Shown: positions 1-8,877, counted from the first letter of the stretch. The stretch: 37,910 nt of DNA from Polyangiaceae bacterium (GCA_023150915.1 JAKLKA010000063.1:1-37910), one strand, 5' to 3'. The notes: generated by a model not told the origin, from the letters alone. Numbers and translations are program-made.

Positions 1-3000
1 AGGTCTTGCCGCTGACGGAGTTGCCGTTGCACGTGGTTGGCCCGCACGAAGCGCCGAAAGCTGCCACGGCGCACTTGCCCTCGACTCCCGAGCACGCTGC
101 CTGATCGCCGCACGGGTCGCTGGACTTGACGCACAAGAGGCCTGGGTTCGACCCCTGCTTGGCGGCTTCGCAGTCGCCGCTGGCCGTGCCGCTCTCTTTG
201 TTTGCGGCCTTGCAGGCCTGACACTTGCCCTTGCACTCGGTCGCGCAACAGACGCCGTCCGAGCAATAGAGGCCGGCCTCGCACTCCGCCACCGTGGTGC
301 AGTCTTGGCCCTTGGGCTTCTTGGGCACGCAGCTGCCGGTGTCGCAGAAGTGGGTGGCGGAACAGTCCGCGTTCGTCGTGCAGCCCGTGGCGCAGGTCGC
401 GCTCGCGCCATTGCACAGATAACCGTTGCAGCTCGACTGCGGAGCGCCGCCCTTGGGGATCAGCCCGCAGGTGCCTGCCGTGGGCGAGTCGCAGCGATCG
501 CACGGGCCGCCGGCACAGGCCGTGTTGCAGCACACGCCGTCGACGCAGTTGCCCGAAGAACACAGCTTGCAACCGGGCACCATGCACTCCCCTTGTGGAT
601 TGCACGCCTGCCCGTTGGCGCGCGATGGCAGGCACGTGCCCGCGACCGAGCAGAACTGGTTGGCAGGGCACCCGGCGTCACTGGTGCAGCCGCTGGGGCA
701 GGAGCCGGAAACACCGTTGCACAGCGCACCGCCCGCGCACGGCTGATCCGGGGTGCTGTTCGCCGGCTTGATGCTGCACGTTCCATCCGTGGCGGCGCCG
801 AGCGCCACCGAGCACACCTCGCAGTAGCCGGGGCAGGCGGAGGTGCAGCACACGCCGTCGACGCAGAAGTAGTTGCTGTCGCAGTCGTCGTTCAGCGCGC
901 AGCTCAGGCCGGCGAAGCCCTTGGCGTAGAAGACGTAGGCGGAGCCGTGGTTCGCGTAACTCGAGAACGCGTCGAGTGGCGCGCCCACGAGCACGGACGC
1001 TCCGGACTGCGCCACGCTCGAGCCGAAGTAGTCGCCCGCTGCGGCGTCACCTGCCGTCAGCGTGTTTCGCTGCACCCAGGTCGAGCCGCTGCGAAGGAAG
1101 AGGTAGGCCGCACCCCCGCCGCTGCGTCGGTTGGCACCAGCGACCACGGTCTCACCTTCGATGCTCGCGGCGCTGCCGAAGTTGTTGCCCGCCACGCCGT
1201 CGCTGGCGGTGAGCTTGGCCTGCTGGGCCCAGCTCGAGCCGCTGCGCAGAAAAACGTACACCGCGCCGTTGCCAACCGGCGTGGGGATCAGGTCGCTCAT
1301 CGGCGCGCCGACCACGGCGGTGGAGCCGGAGAGGCCCACGGCTTCCCCGAAGAGATGTTTCGCCGCGCCGTCGCTGGCAATCAGCTTCGCCTGCTGGGTC
1401 CAGGTCGTGCCGCTGCGCGCAAACACGTACGCCGCACCGCGATCGGTGGCCCCGCTCACGTCGGCCTTGGGTGCGCCGGCGATCACGCTGTCGACGCCGA
1501 CGGCGACCGACGAGCCGAGCTCGTCTCCGCTGGCGGCGTCGCCCGCCACCAGCTTCTGTTGCTGGCCGAAGGTGGTGCCCGAGCGCACGAAGACGTAGGT
1601 CGCGCCGGGGCCGCCGAGCGGCGCCCCGACCGCCGCGTCGTTCCCGCGCAGATTCACCGCGGTGCCGAAGGCCTGACCGGCGGTGCCGTCCGCGGCGACG
1701 AGCTTCTGCTGTTGGCTCCAGACCGTGCCCGAGCGTGTGAACGCGTAGACCGCTCCTTGATCCGTGTTCGAGCCCACTTCGGCAGAGGGTGAGCCGATCA
1801 GGGCAGTGTCGCCACTCAGCGCCACCGCGCTGCCGAAACGATCGCCCGTCGCGGCGTCGGCGGCGACCAGTCGCGCTTGCCGGCTCCAGGCGGTGCCCGA
1901 GCGGATGAAAACGTAGGCGGCTCCCGCCGTCGCGAACTTCCCGGCGCCTTCACCAGGTGCGCCCAAGAGCGCGGTGCTGCCGGCGATGGCCACAGCGGCG
2001 CCCACGTCCTTCGCTGCGTCGTTGGCCGTTAGCAGCGGGCCCTGGTTCCACTTGGTCCCGCTGCGCGTGAAGACCACAGCGACGCCCTGGTTTCCGTAGT
2101 CGTAGCCGCCGTAGGGAGCTCCGATCACCGCGACGTCTCCGTCCAGATCGACCGCTTTTCCGAAGTAGTCGTTGGAGCCGGGGAGCTTACCGGAGACGGT
2201 AGGTACCAGCAGTGAGGCTTGAAGGCTCCAACTCGTGCCGGAGCGAAGGAAGACGTAGGTTCGACCCTGGTTCGTCGCCGCTTGGTCGACCTGAGGTGCT
2301 CCGGAAAGCACGGTGTTGCCGCTCACCGAAACGGACTCGCCGAAGCGATCGTCAGCGGCGCCGTCGCTGGCCGTGAGCTTGGCCTGCTCACTCCACGCGA
2401 CCCCACTGCGCGTGAAGACGTAGGCCGCACCTCTTGACGAGAGTCCCCCGGGATCGGCCATCGGGGCACCGGCCACGACCGTGTCGGCGTCGATGCTCAC
2501 GCTCCGCCCGAGCAGATCGCCGAGCATGCCGCCGGTGGCTGTGAGCTTGGCCTGTTGCAACCAGCTGCTACCGCTTCCGACGTAGACGTAGGCGGCCCCT
2601 GGCGTGGTCGTCACGCCCGTCGCGCCGGCGACGATGGTGTTGCCCGAGATGGCGACGGAGTCCCCCAGGCGGTGACCGGATGCGCCATCGCTGGCCGTGA
2701 GCTTGGCTTGCTGGGTCCAGGTGGTCCCGCCACGCGTGAAGACGTACGCGGCACCTTGGTTGCTGTTGCCGCCCACGCTCTTCTGGGACGCGCCGACAGC
2801 CACGGTGTCTCCCGTGATGGCGACGGAGCGGCCGAAAAAGTCGGACTGCGCCGGGTCCTTGTGGACGAGCTTCTGCTCGAGCGCCCAGGTCGCACCGGTG
2901 CGGGTGAACACGTAGGCGCTTCCCTGGTTGCTGTACGCTCCGTCGTCGTAGACCGCGCCGACCACGACGGTCGTGCCGTCCAGATCGATCGACGAACCGA

Positions 3001-4003
3001 ACAGGTCGTTTTCGGCGGCGTCTGGCGCGACGAGCCAGCCATCCAGGATCCAGTCGCTGCCGGATTGCTGGAACACGTACGCTGAGCCCTGCCCGGAGGC
3101 AGTGACGTCGTCGCCCTCGGCACCGATGGCCATCAGGCTCCCGCGGATGGCAACGGAAGTTCCAAAAGCGTCGTTATCGCTCGCGTGCAGGGCCCCCCCG
3201 GTCAAGAGCTTGGCTTCCTGCGTCACCACCAGCGGGTCGACCGTGATCGGAAATGCGGCGCCCGCGAGCCCGACGCGGATGGCGACGCGGTCCCCCCGAG
3301 CCTCGAACCGCGACGGGAGCACCCGACCCGTTGCATCGAGCACGTAGAGATCTTGCAGACGCAGGCTCGGGATGCCGAGCGTTTCGGCCGCCAGCACGAC
3401 CGCGCGCCCGTCGCTGGAAGCCACCGGCGTGCGACCGGCAACGCTCATCTCGACCGCCAGCTCGAGATCGGCGCGCGGGCAGGGGGAGGACTCGAGAGTG
3501 AAGCCTTGCTCCAGTCCCAGGGGGCCGTTGACGTACCACTCGCTGACCCGCGCGTCCCCCGCGACGCGCGGAAGCTCCACGCGATGCGCGCCCCGGGCGA
3601 TGGTCGGGCGGACGTCGTCGAACCCGAGCCACGTTTCCGCGCAGCGAACGCCGCGTGCGCTCAGCGTCACGTCGAACTCACCTTGGCTCGACGCCAGCCG
3701 TACGCGCCCGCCGCCTATCTCGGCGCTGAAGTCGAAGTCCGAGCTCCTGGCGACCAGCCTGTCCTCCGCACGCACCCAGTGGAACCGGGACTCGCGCTCG
3801 CCATCGGCCTGCCGAGCCGTCACGTGGGCGGCCCGGACCGCGGAGGCGTCGTTCTCGGCTGCAGCCAGCTCCGCCAACGGCCCGCTCGACAGCGCGCCTT
3901 CGTGGCTCCACGGGTCGCTGCTCGTCGAGCGCACCGGCTGCCCGCAAGCCACGGACAGTACACATGCTGAGCCAAGCACTACGAATCGGGTTCCCACTGA
4001 CAT
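1..4003 (-). CDS. FG-GAP beta-propeller, cysteine-rich surface lipoprotein (C-terminus cut by window edge)
   Basis: Open reading frame of 1334 visible codons running off the left edge with no stop. The ATG at 4003 has a strong Shine-Dalgarno (GGGAGGAG, complement at 4009-4016) five bases upstream. Residues 1-20 form a lipoprotein-type signal ending LSVAC, with Leu at -4 rather than the usual -3. Residues about 20-250 form an N-terminal domain ending in a YVLDA...FPITVDP motif that recurs in the gene at 5370-8807. Residues about 275-1015 hold 14 FG-GAP-like blades of about 54 residues, each with an xxFGxSV-type signature followed by AYVFxRSG. From about 1035 on, cysteine modules follow, including three CxDGVCC motifs. 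The family usually ends in a MYXO-CTERM tail, which would lie outside the window. Probably an outer-surface adhesive or scaffold protein; its ligand is unknown. Confidence 0.85.
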   Translation of the reverse strand, partial: MSVGTRFVVLGSACVLSVACGQPVRSTSSDPWSHEGALSSGPLAELAAAENDASAVRAAHVTARQADGERESRFHWVRAEDRLVARSSDFDFSAEIGGGRVRLASSQGEFDVTLSARGVRCAETWLGFDDVRPTIARGAHRVELPRVAGDARVSEWYVNGPLGLEQGFTLESSPCPRADLELAVEMSVAGRTPVASSDGRAVVLAAETLGIPSLRLQDLYVLDATGRVLPSRFEARGDRVAIRVGLAGAAFPITVDPLVVTQEAKLLTGGALHASDNDAFGTSVAIRGSLMAIGAEGDDVTASGQGSAYVFQQSGSDWILDGWLVAPDAAENDLFGSSIDLDGTTVVVGAVYDDGAYSNQGSAYVFTRTGATWALEQKLVHKDPAQSDFFGRSVAITGDTVAVGASQKSVGGNSNQGAAYVFTRGGTTWTQQAKLTASDGASGHRLGDSVAISGNTIVAGATGVTTTPGAAYVYVGSGSSWLQQAKLTATGGMLGDLLGRSVSIDADTVVAGAPMADPGGLSSRGAAYVFTRSGVAWSEQAKLTASDGAADDRFGESVSVSGNTVLSGAPQVDQAATNQGRTYVFLRSGTSWSLQASLLVPTVSGKLPGSNDYFGKAVDLDGDVAVIGAPYGGYDYGNQGVAVVFTRSGTKWNQGPLLTANDAAKDVGAAVAIAGSTALLGAPGEGAGKFATAGAAYVFIRSGTAWSRQARLVAADAATGDRFGSAVALSGDTALIGSPSAEVGSNTDQGAVYAFTRSGTVWSQQQKLVAADGTAGQAFGTAVNLRGNDAAVGAPLGGPGATYVFVRSGTTFGQQQKLVAGDAASGDELGSSVAVGVDSVIAGAPKADVSGATDRGAAYVFARSGTTWTQQAKLIASDGAAKHLFGEAVGLSGSTAVVGAPMSDLIPTPVGNGAVYVFLRSGSSWAQQAKLTASDGVAGNNFGSAASIEGETVVAGANRRSGGGAAYLFLRSGSTWVQRNTLTAGDAAAGDYFGSSVAQSGASVLVGAPLDAFSSYANHGSAYVFYAKGFAGLSCALNDDCDSNYFCVDGVCCTSACPGYCEVCSVALGAATDGTCSIKPANSTPDQPCAGGALCNGVSGSCPSGCTSDAGCPANQFCSVAGTCLPSRANGQACNPQGECMVPGCKLCSSGNCVDGVCCNTACAGGPCDRCDSPTAGTCGLIPKGGAPQSSCNGYLCNGASATCATGCTTNADCSATHFCDTGSCVPKKPKGQDCTTVAECEAGLYCSDGVCCATECKGKCQACKAANKESGTASGDCEAAKQGSNPGLLCVKSSDPCGDQAACSGVEGKCAVAAFGASCGPTTCNGNSVSGKT

Positions 4004-4217
4004 CGCGACTCCTCCCGCCAGATCCCAAACTACCAGCTTTTGCTCGCCGGCGGAGCCTCGCGGCTGGGCCCCGCCCCGAGCCCACGCTGGCTCCCTCCGC
4101 AACCCAACGGCGCATGATTGGGTCTCCGGCGTTCGCGCGCTCCAAGTCGCCGGCCGCGCATCGGCGACAGGCGATGCGGCCAGGCTGAGTGGTGGGCTGC
4201 GACCGCTCGCACGTGTA

Positions 4218-4285
4218 CCGCACGATGGCGCGATTCGGCAGCTTCAGGAATCGAGAGGAGCTTCGCGATGGGCGCCATCGTGCGG
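4218..4285. repeat. 14-bp perfect inverted repeat, 40-nt spacer
   Basis: The left arm CCGCACGATGGCGC (4218-4231) is exactly complementary to the right arm 4272-4285. There is no T-run after either arm, so it does not look like an intrinsic terminator. It could be an operator pair, a cruciform or a degenerate element end. Only the symmetry is seen; any function is inference. Confidence 0.6.
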
Positions 4286-4385
4286 GCCGACGCAAGGCCG
4301 ACGAGGTGGTGGACCGGACCGTGCACAGCCTGGTGGGGTGCTCACCCGACTGCCGCCGCTAGAAAATCGTGGCGCCCGTGATTCC

Positions 4386-4415
4386 TTGTTGCCGATGATG
4401 GAACGGTGATTTAAA
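4386..4415 (+). promoter_or_regulatory. Possible sigma70-like promoter for the 4426 lipoprotein
   Basis: TTGTTG (4386-4391), an 18-base spacer and TTTAAA (4410-4415). The predicted start of transcription would fall about 4 bases before the ATG at 4426, which has no Shine-Dalgarno, so a very short leader or leaderless mRNA is possible. Each hexamer matches consensus at only four positions. Confidence 0.3.
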
Positions 4416-4425
4416 AGTCGTCAGC

Positions 4426-5259
4426 ATGCGTGGTCGTGTCCGGTCGGTCGCCTGCGTGCTCGGTCTCGTGCTCATCGCCTGCGGGGGTGACGACTCGTCT
4501 TCCGGCAGCAAGCCCGGCCCGGATTCGGGCCCGAGCGACTCCGGCAGCAACGACTCCGGCAAGACCTGCAGCGGGGACGACGACTGCTCCAAGGGGCCGT
4601 GCCGGACCAGCGTCTGCTCCGCCGGCGAGTGCAAGAAGAACGACGCGCTCGACGGCACCCCGACGCCGGAGCAGACCGCCGGCGACTGCAGCCAGGTGGT
4701 GTGCAACGCCGACGGTACCACGCGCACCGAGGCCGACGACACGGACGTCCCCGCCGCTGCCGGGGAGTGCAGCACGCCGGGCTGCGCCGCGGGCGCCAAG
4801 ACCAGCGAGCCCAAGGCCGCGGCCACCGCATGCACCGGCGGCCTGTGCGACGGCGCCGGGACCTGCGTCGCAGGCGTGGGCGTCACCTGCTCCAAGGCCG
4901 ACGACTGCCCCTCGAAGCAGTGCGTGGACGGCGTCTGTTGCAACGAGGCCTGCACGGGCACCTGCAAGAGCTGCGGCGTAGACGGCAAGAAGGGGATTTG
5001 CTCGAACGTGCCGTACTACAAGGAAGACCTCGCGAGTGGCGGAGTGCCCGAGACGTGCAGCTACGCGGTGGCTGGGGCCTTCTGTGATGGCGAGGGGAAC
5101 TGCAAGAAGGTTAGCGGCACGACGTGCAACGCTGACGCAAACTGCATGAGCGGCAAGTGCAATTTCAAGGGTCTCAAGTGTCTGGGCGCCAAAGGAGAGA
5201 TGTGCAACGCGCACGCCGACTGCGTCTCCGGAACCTGTTCCGGCGGCGCGTGTATGTGA
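4426..5259 (+). CDS. Cysteine-rich lipoprotein with one CxDGVCC module
   Basis: A 277-residue secreted lipoprotein. The signal ends VLIAC (Cys19), a good lipobox, followed by a Gly/Ser/Asp-rich linker (about residues 20-45) typical of myxobacterial surface lipoproteins. The rest is rich in paired cysteines, including CSGDDDCSKGPC near residue 48 and QCVDGVCC followed by CTGTCKSC near residue 165, the module also found in both flanking large surface proteins. There is no MYXO-CTERM tail, so anchoring would be by the lipid. No enzymatic motif is seen. It faces away from the FG-GAP gene and converges on the kelch gene. Function unknown; probably a disulfide-stabilised outer-membrane or secreted protein. 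Confidence 0.85.
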   Translation: MRGRVRSVACVLGLVLIACGGDDSSSGSKPGPDSGPSDSGSNDSGKTCSGDDDCSKGPCRTSVCSAGECKKNDALDGTPTPEQTAGDCSQVVCNADGTTRTEADDTDVPAAAGECSTPGCAAGAKTSEPKAAATACTGGLCDGAGTCVAGVGVTCSKADDCPSKQCVDGVCCNEACTGTCKSCGVDGKKGICSNVPYYKEDLASGGVPETCSYAVAGAFCDGEGNCKKVSGTTCNADANCMSGKCNFKGLKCLGAKGEMCNAHADCVSGTCSGGACM

Positions 5260-5369
5260 GCCCGGGCGCCGAGCGCGGCACGCGCACGCCGTATCTCGCC
5301 ACCGACACGGTCGCCGAGGCCGCTTTCTTGCCCGCCTATCCCCCAGGGCCCTGAGAGGCGGCTCGGGAT
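5260..5369. other. Convergent intergenic spacer with weak stem-loop
   Basis: A short spacer between convergent stops. Bases 5314-5323 can pair with 5358-5366 (nine pairs, one bulge, 34-nt loop), which may help end transcription. There is no T-run, so this is a weak candidate for a bidirectional terminator. Confidence 0.25.
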
Positions 5370-8300
5370 TCAGGTGCCGCTGGCTGTTACCCGCCGCCGT
5401 CGGATCGCCGCGGCTGCCGCCAAGAACGCCGCGAGCCACGGCGCAGTAGAGCCAGTTCCACCCGCCGGCACGCGACACCCGCAGCCGCCGTCGTCGCTGG
5501 CCGCCCCACCGCTCTTCTGCCCGCCGGTCCCGCTGCCGCCGGTCCCCGACGCCTTCACGCAAGAAGAAGCTTCACACTCGTAGCCGTCGGCGCAGTCGTT
5601 CTTGCTCGCGCACTTGGTCTCGCAGGCCCCGGCGCTGCACTTGTAGGGCGAGCAGTCGGTGGTCTGCCCGTTGGGCATCTGCACCGTCGAGCTGTCCTTG
5701 CAGATGGCGCTGGTGATGGCGCACTTCCCGGTGTTCGTGTCGCACTTCGCGCCCTGCGCGCAGTCGGTGTCGCTGGCGCACGTGCTCTTGCACGATCCGC
5801 TCGACGCATCGCAGCCATAGGGGAGGCAGCTCTTGGTCGCCGGCGTGGCGCAGGCTCCCGTGCCGTCGCAGGTGCCCTGGGGCGCGGACACGTCGCCGGT
5901 GCACGAGGCGGCGGGCCCGCACGCGCTGGCCGTTCCCGGGAACGTGCAGGTGTTCTTGTCCGTCCCGTCACACTTGCCCTGACAGCTGCCGCTCCCGTTG
6001 CACGGTGAGCGTCCGGGCCGAGGCGCGCCGCTCACCGTCACGCACTTGCCCAGGTTCCCGGTCTCGGCGCAGGCCTCGCACTGGCCGCCACACTGCGAAT
6101 CGCAGCACACCCCGTCGACGCAGAACCCGGAGATGCACTCCGTCGCGGCGCCGCACGGAACGCCGAAGATCTTGGTCGGTACGCACAGCCCGAGCTCGCA
6201 GTAGCTGCCGGGCGCGCAGTCGGCCAGCGCGGCGCACGTGGTCTTGCAGGTCCCTTTGGCCGAATCGCAGCGGTAGGGCTCGCAGGGCGTGCCGCCGGGC
6301 GTGGCCTGGCACACGCCGAGCCCGTTGCACGAGCTCGCCGCGGCGGTCACCGCGTTCTGACACGTTGCTGCGCCGCACGTGGTTCCGGCGGGCTGCTTGC
6401 GGCACGCTCCGGCGCCGTTGCACGCTCCGTCGTCGCCGCAGCCGTTGGTCGAGTCGACCGCGCACTCGGCGTCCACGTCGAGCCCGTCTTTCACGAAGCC
6501 GCAGTCGCCGTTGGCGCCGTAGCCCTTGCTGGCTGCTTTGCAGCTCTGGCACAGGCCCGTGCACGCCTGGTCGCAACAGATGCCGTCGGCGCACGAGCCC
6601 GTGCTGCACTGCTTGGCGTCGGTGCAGACGGAGCCTTTGGCGAGCTGCGTCTTGCAGGTGCCCGCATCGCACCAGAAGCCGGTCTGGCACGGGCTCCCGG
6701 TGCCGCAGGTCGTCGAGCAGACCTGCGCGTTGGCGCAGGGCGGCCCGCCGCAGCTCTTCGAGCTGAGGGCCTGCGAGCACGCGCCCGCACCGCTGCAGCC
6801 CAGGGTGGTCTGCGTCCCGTTCACGCAAGAGCTGCCGCACTGCGTGCCGGTGGGCCACTTGCGACAAGCGCCAGCTCCGTCGCACATCCCGTCGTTGCCG
6901 CAGGTGCTCTGGGCGTCGGCCGCGCAGTCGTTGTCGGGGTCGGTGCCGGTCTTGATCGAGGCGCAGGTGCCGCTCGCTGAGCCCGTCTTGGCGTTCACGC
7001 AGCTCTGACAGGTCCCCGTGCAATCGCTGTTGCAGCACACGCCTTCGACGCACTTGAGCGAGGCACATTCGCCGGGGCTGGTGCAGGCTTGGCCGTTCGC
7101 GGCCAGCCCGAACACCTCTCCGTCGGCGAGTGGCGTCCCGTTGCTCGGATCCGCCCCGCCGACCACCAGCACCCGGTTGCTGGGGAGGGTGGCACCCGCG
7201 TGATGGTACCGGTTCTTGTTCAAGTTACCGGCAAAATGGAACTTCTGGGCGACCGGGTCGAAGCGCAGGGCGTCGACCCGGAAGCCGGCGATCAGCGCAG
7301 TGCCGTCGCCCAGGGTGAACGCGGTGTGATCGCGCCGCCAGGTTTGGGGGGTGACGTTCCACTTCAGGCCGTCGAAGTACTCGGCGCTGAGGCCCACGCC
7401 GTTGCCGGCATGGACGAGCACCGTGCCGTTGGCCAGCACGGTGGCCGCGAACTCGCTATGCGCGTTGACCATGGGGGGCCCCGCGGCGCGCGTGCCACCG
7501 GTGTACTTGTCGACGGCGCCGGTGGAGCCGGCGCTGCCGGTGTAGCCGCCGACCAGCCAGATCTCGCTGGTCTTGACCGCCAGCGCTTCGTGGTGAGCCC
7601 GCGGCGTCGACATCGGATCCGCGGCGACCCAGGCCGAGCCGTTCCAGAGCTCGGTGCTGGCCAGCACGGTGCTGTTGTAGACCCCGAAGCCGCCGCTCAC
7701 GAGGATCTGGTTGTTCTGCGGGTACACCGCCATGGCGTGCCCGTAGCGCGTGGCCGCCATGTCCAGCCCCGCCGCCCAGGTGTTCGTCGTCACGTCGTAG
7801 ATCTCGACGGACTTGAGCACCACGTTGGTGGTGCCGCTCTTGGTCAGCCCGCCGGCGACGTACACCTTCTCGCTCGCCCCCGACCCGGTGCGCACGGCGG
7901 TGTGGGTCGAGCGAGCGGTGACGAAAGGCTTGGCCGCTGCGAAGGTGTTGGTCGCCGGGTCGAAGATCTCGGCACTGTTCAGTGGCGTAACGCCCGCGTA
8001 TCCGCCGACGACCAGCACCTTCCCGCTCGCTAGTGCGGTGGCCGTGGGCTCGATGCGTGCGCTGGACATGTTGTTGGAAGTCGTCGTCCAGTTCGGATCC
8101 ACCAGAACGGGGTAGTCCAGGCCGAGGTCGTCCCAGGCCACGCGCACGCGACACGTGGGGCTTCCCGGAGCCTTGCTGGGCGGGGCGAAGGGCACCGAGT
8201 CGACGTCGTGCGCGCACCCTTCGACGCTGACCCGGGCGCGCGCGCGCTCGCCCCGCGCGTCCAGGACGTACGGTCGTTCCATGCGCAGGCGTGGTGTGCC

Positions 8301-8807
8301 GAGCGCATCCACGAGCTCGAGCACGTCGTCTGCCAAGCGGACTCCGGCGACTTCGGACACGTCGACGTTCCAGCTCAGCGCCTCCTCGGCGGGCGGCGTC
8401 TCGAAACGGACGAAGTCCTCCACGCCGTAGGTGTGGGAGCGGACCAAGAAGTCACCTCCGTGCGGCGCGGCCCCGCTCGCGAGGCCCTGCGGCCCGTCCA
8501 CTTCCAGAGGCGTCGACCGCGCGCCCGCGAGCGCGACGCGGATGGTCATCCCGCTCGCGGTGTCCTCGAGCTCGAAGGCTTCGTTCGCCATGCTCGGCAG
8601 GCTCGCGCGGACCCGGCTTGCGCCGCGCGCCTCAGAGGGTCGTCGCACGCCGAAGCTCGACAGAAGCGCGTCGAGTCGTGCGGCGACCGCCCGGGTGCCA
8701 CCCGCCGGTGGCGCCGGCGGGGCAGCGTCGTCGGCGCAAGCCGTGGCCAGCACGAGGGGGCAGGAAACGACCAGCGCGACGACCCGACGAGCAGCCCAGA
8801 ATCCCAT
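5370..8807 (-). CDS. Kelch-repeat, cysteine-rich lipoprotein with MYXO-CTERM sorting tail
   Basis: 1145 residues. The N-terminus is a lipoprotein-like signal ending LATAC (Cys24). Residues about 30-235 form a domain ending YVLDA...YPVLVDP, shared with the FG-GAP gene at 1-4003. Residues about 240-565 hold seven kelch-like blades (for example GKVLVVGGY, EKVYVAGGL, NRVLVVGGA), enough for one seven-bladed propeller. Residues about 575-1085 are cysteine-rich, with CVEGVCC, CADGICC and CVDGVCC modules. A Gly-rich linker leads to GCGCRVP, a hydrophobic stretch (APWLAAFLAAAAA) and RRRR, the MYXO-CTERM signal known to direct processing and surface sorting in myxobacteria. Having both a lipobox and a sorting tail is odd; the N-terminal cysteine may not be lipidated. 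The ATG at 8807 has only a weak ribosome-binding site. Confidence 0.9.
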   Translation of the reverse strand: MGFWAARRVVALVVSCPLVLATACADDAAPPAPPAGGTRAVAARLDALLSSFGVRRPSEARGASRVRASLPSMANEAFELEDTASGMTIRVALAGARSTPLEVDGPQGLASGAAPHGGDFLVRSHTYGVEDFVRFETPPAEEALSWNVDVSEVAGVRLADDVLELVDALGTPRLRMERPYVLDARGERARARVSVEGCAHDVDSVPFAPPSKAPGSPTCRVRVAWDDLGLDYPVLVDPNWTTTSNNMSSARIEPTATALASGKVLVVGGYAGVTPLNSAEIFDPATNTFAAAKPFVTARSTHTAVRTGSGASEKVYVAGGLTKSGTTNVVLKSVEIYDVTTNTWAAGLDMAATRYGHAMAVYPQNNQILVSGGFGVYNSTVLASTELWNGSAWVAADPMSTPRAHHEALAVKTSEIWLVGGYTGSAGSTGAVDKYTGGTRAAGPPMVNAHSEFAATVLANGTVLVHAGNGVGLSAEYFDGLKWNVTPQTWRRDHTAFTLGDGTALIAGFRVDALRFDPVAQKFHFAGNLNKNRYHHAGATLPSNRVLVVGGADPSNGTPLADGEVFGLAANGQACTSPGECASLKCVEGVCCNSDCTGTCQSCVNAKTGSASGTCASIKTGTDPDNDCAADAQSTCGNDGMCDGAGACRKWPTGTQCGSSCVNGTQTTLGCSGAGACSQALSSKSCGGPPCANAQVCSTTCGTGSPCQTGFWCDAGTCKTQLAKGSVCTDAKQCSTGSCADGICCDQACTGLCQSCKAASKGYGANGDCGFVKDGLDVDAECAVDSTNGCGDDGACNGAGACRKQPAGTTCGAATCQNAVTAAASSCNGLGVCQATPGGTPCEPYRCDSAKGTCKTTCAALADCAPGSYCELGLCVPTKIFGVPCGAATECISGFCVDGVCCDSQCGGQCEACAETGNLGKCVTVSGAPRPGRSPCNGSGSCQGKCDGTDKNTCTFPGTASACGPAASCTGDVSAPQGTCDGTGACATPATKSCLPYGCDASSGSCKSTCASDTDCAQGAKCDTNTGKCAITSAICKDSSTVQMPNGQTTDCSPYKCSAGACETKCASKNDCADGYECEASSCVKASGTGGSGTGGQKSGGAASDDGGCGCRVPAGGTGSTAPWLAAFLAAAAAIRRRRVTASGT

Positions 8808-8837
8808 GGCAGCAGGATACCCGAGCGGCAGCGAGAG

Positions 8838-8877
8838 GGCGCGGGGCTGCGCCGACCCCCGGCCGTAGCCCCGCGCC
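8838..8877. promoter_or_regulatory. Strong GC-rich inverted repeat in divergent nuoJ upstream region
   Basis: Eleven perfect base pairs (8838-8848 with 8867-8877), extendable by a G-T and two G-C pairs, with a GC-rich loop. It lies 31 bases from the kelch gene start and 107 bases before nuoJ, so it would fall in the 5' region of one of the two divergent transcripts. No T-run follows. Role unknown. Confidence 0.55.

Larger units (their letters stand above)
4004..4425. other. Divergent intergenic region without a recognisable gene
   Basis: The 422 bases between two divergently transcribed surface-protein genes. Short reading frames exist on both strands but none has a recognisable domain or a convincing ribosome-binding site. 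Visible structure: the Shine-Dalgarno of the leftward gene, a perfect 14-bp inverted repeat (4218-4231 and 4272-4285), and a possible promoter for the rightward gene just before 4426. Confidence 0.6.

Noticed and set aside
305-1792. Long plus-strand reading frame opposite the FG-GAP gene
   Set aside because: Arg/Ala-rich composition typical of an antisense frame in GC-rich DNA; the minus strand carries clear repeated domains and cysteine modules.
960-3185. Regularly spaced similar units of about 164 bases, which could be taken for a repeat array or CRISPR-like region
   Set aside because: They are diverged coding repeats of a beta-propeller (AYVFxRSG and FGxSV motifs), with no short identical repeats and spacers.
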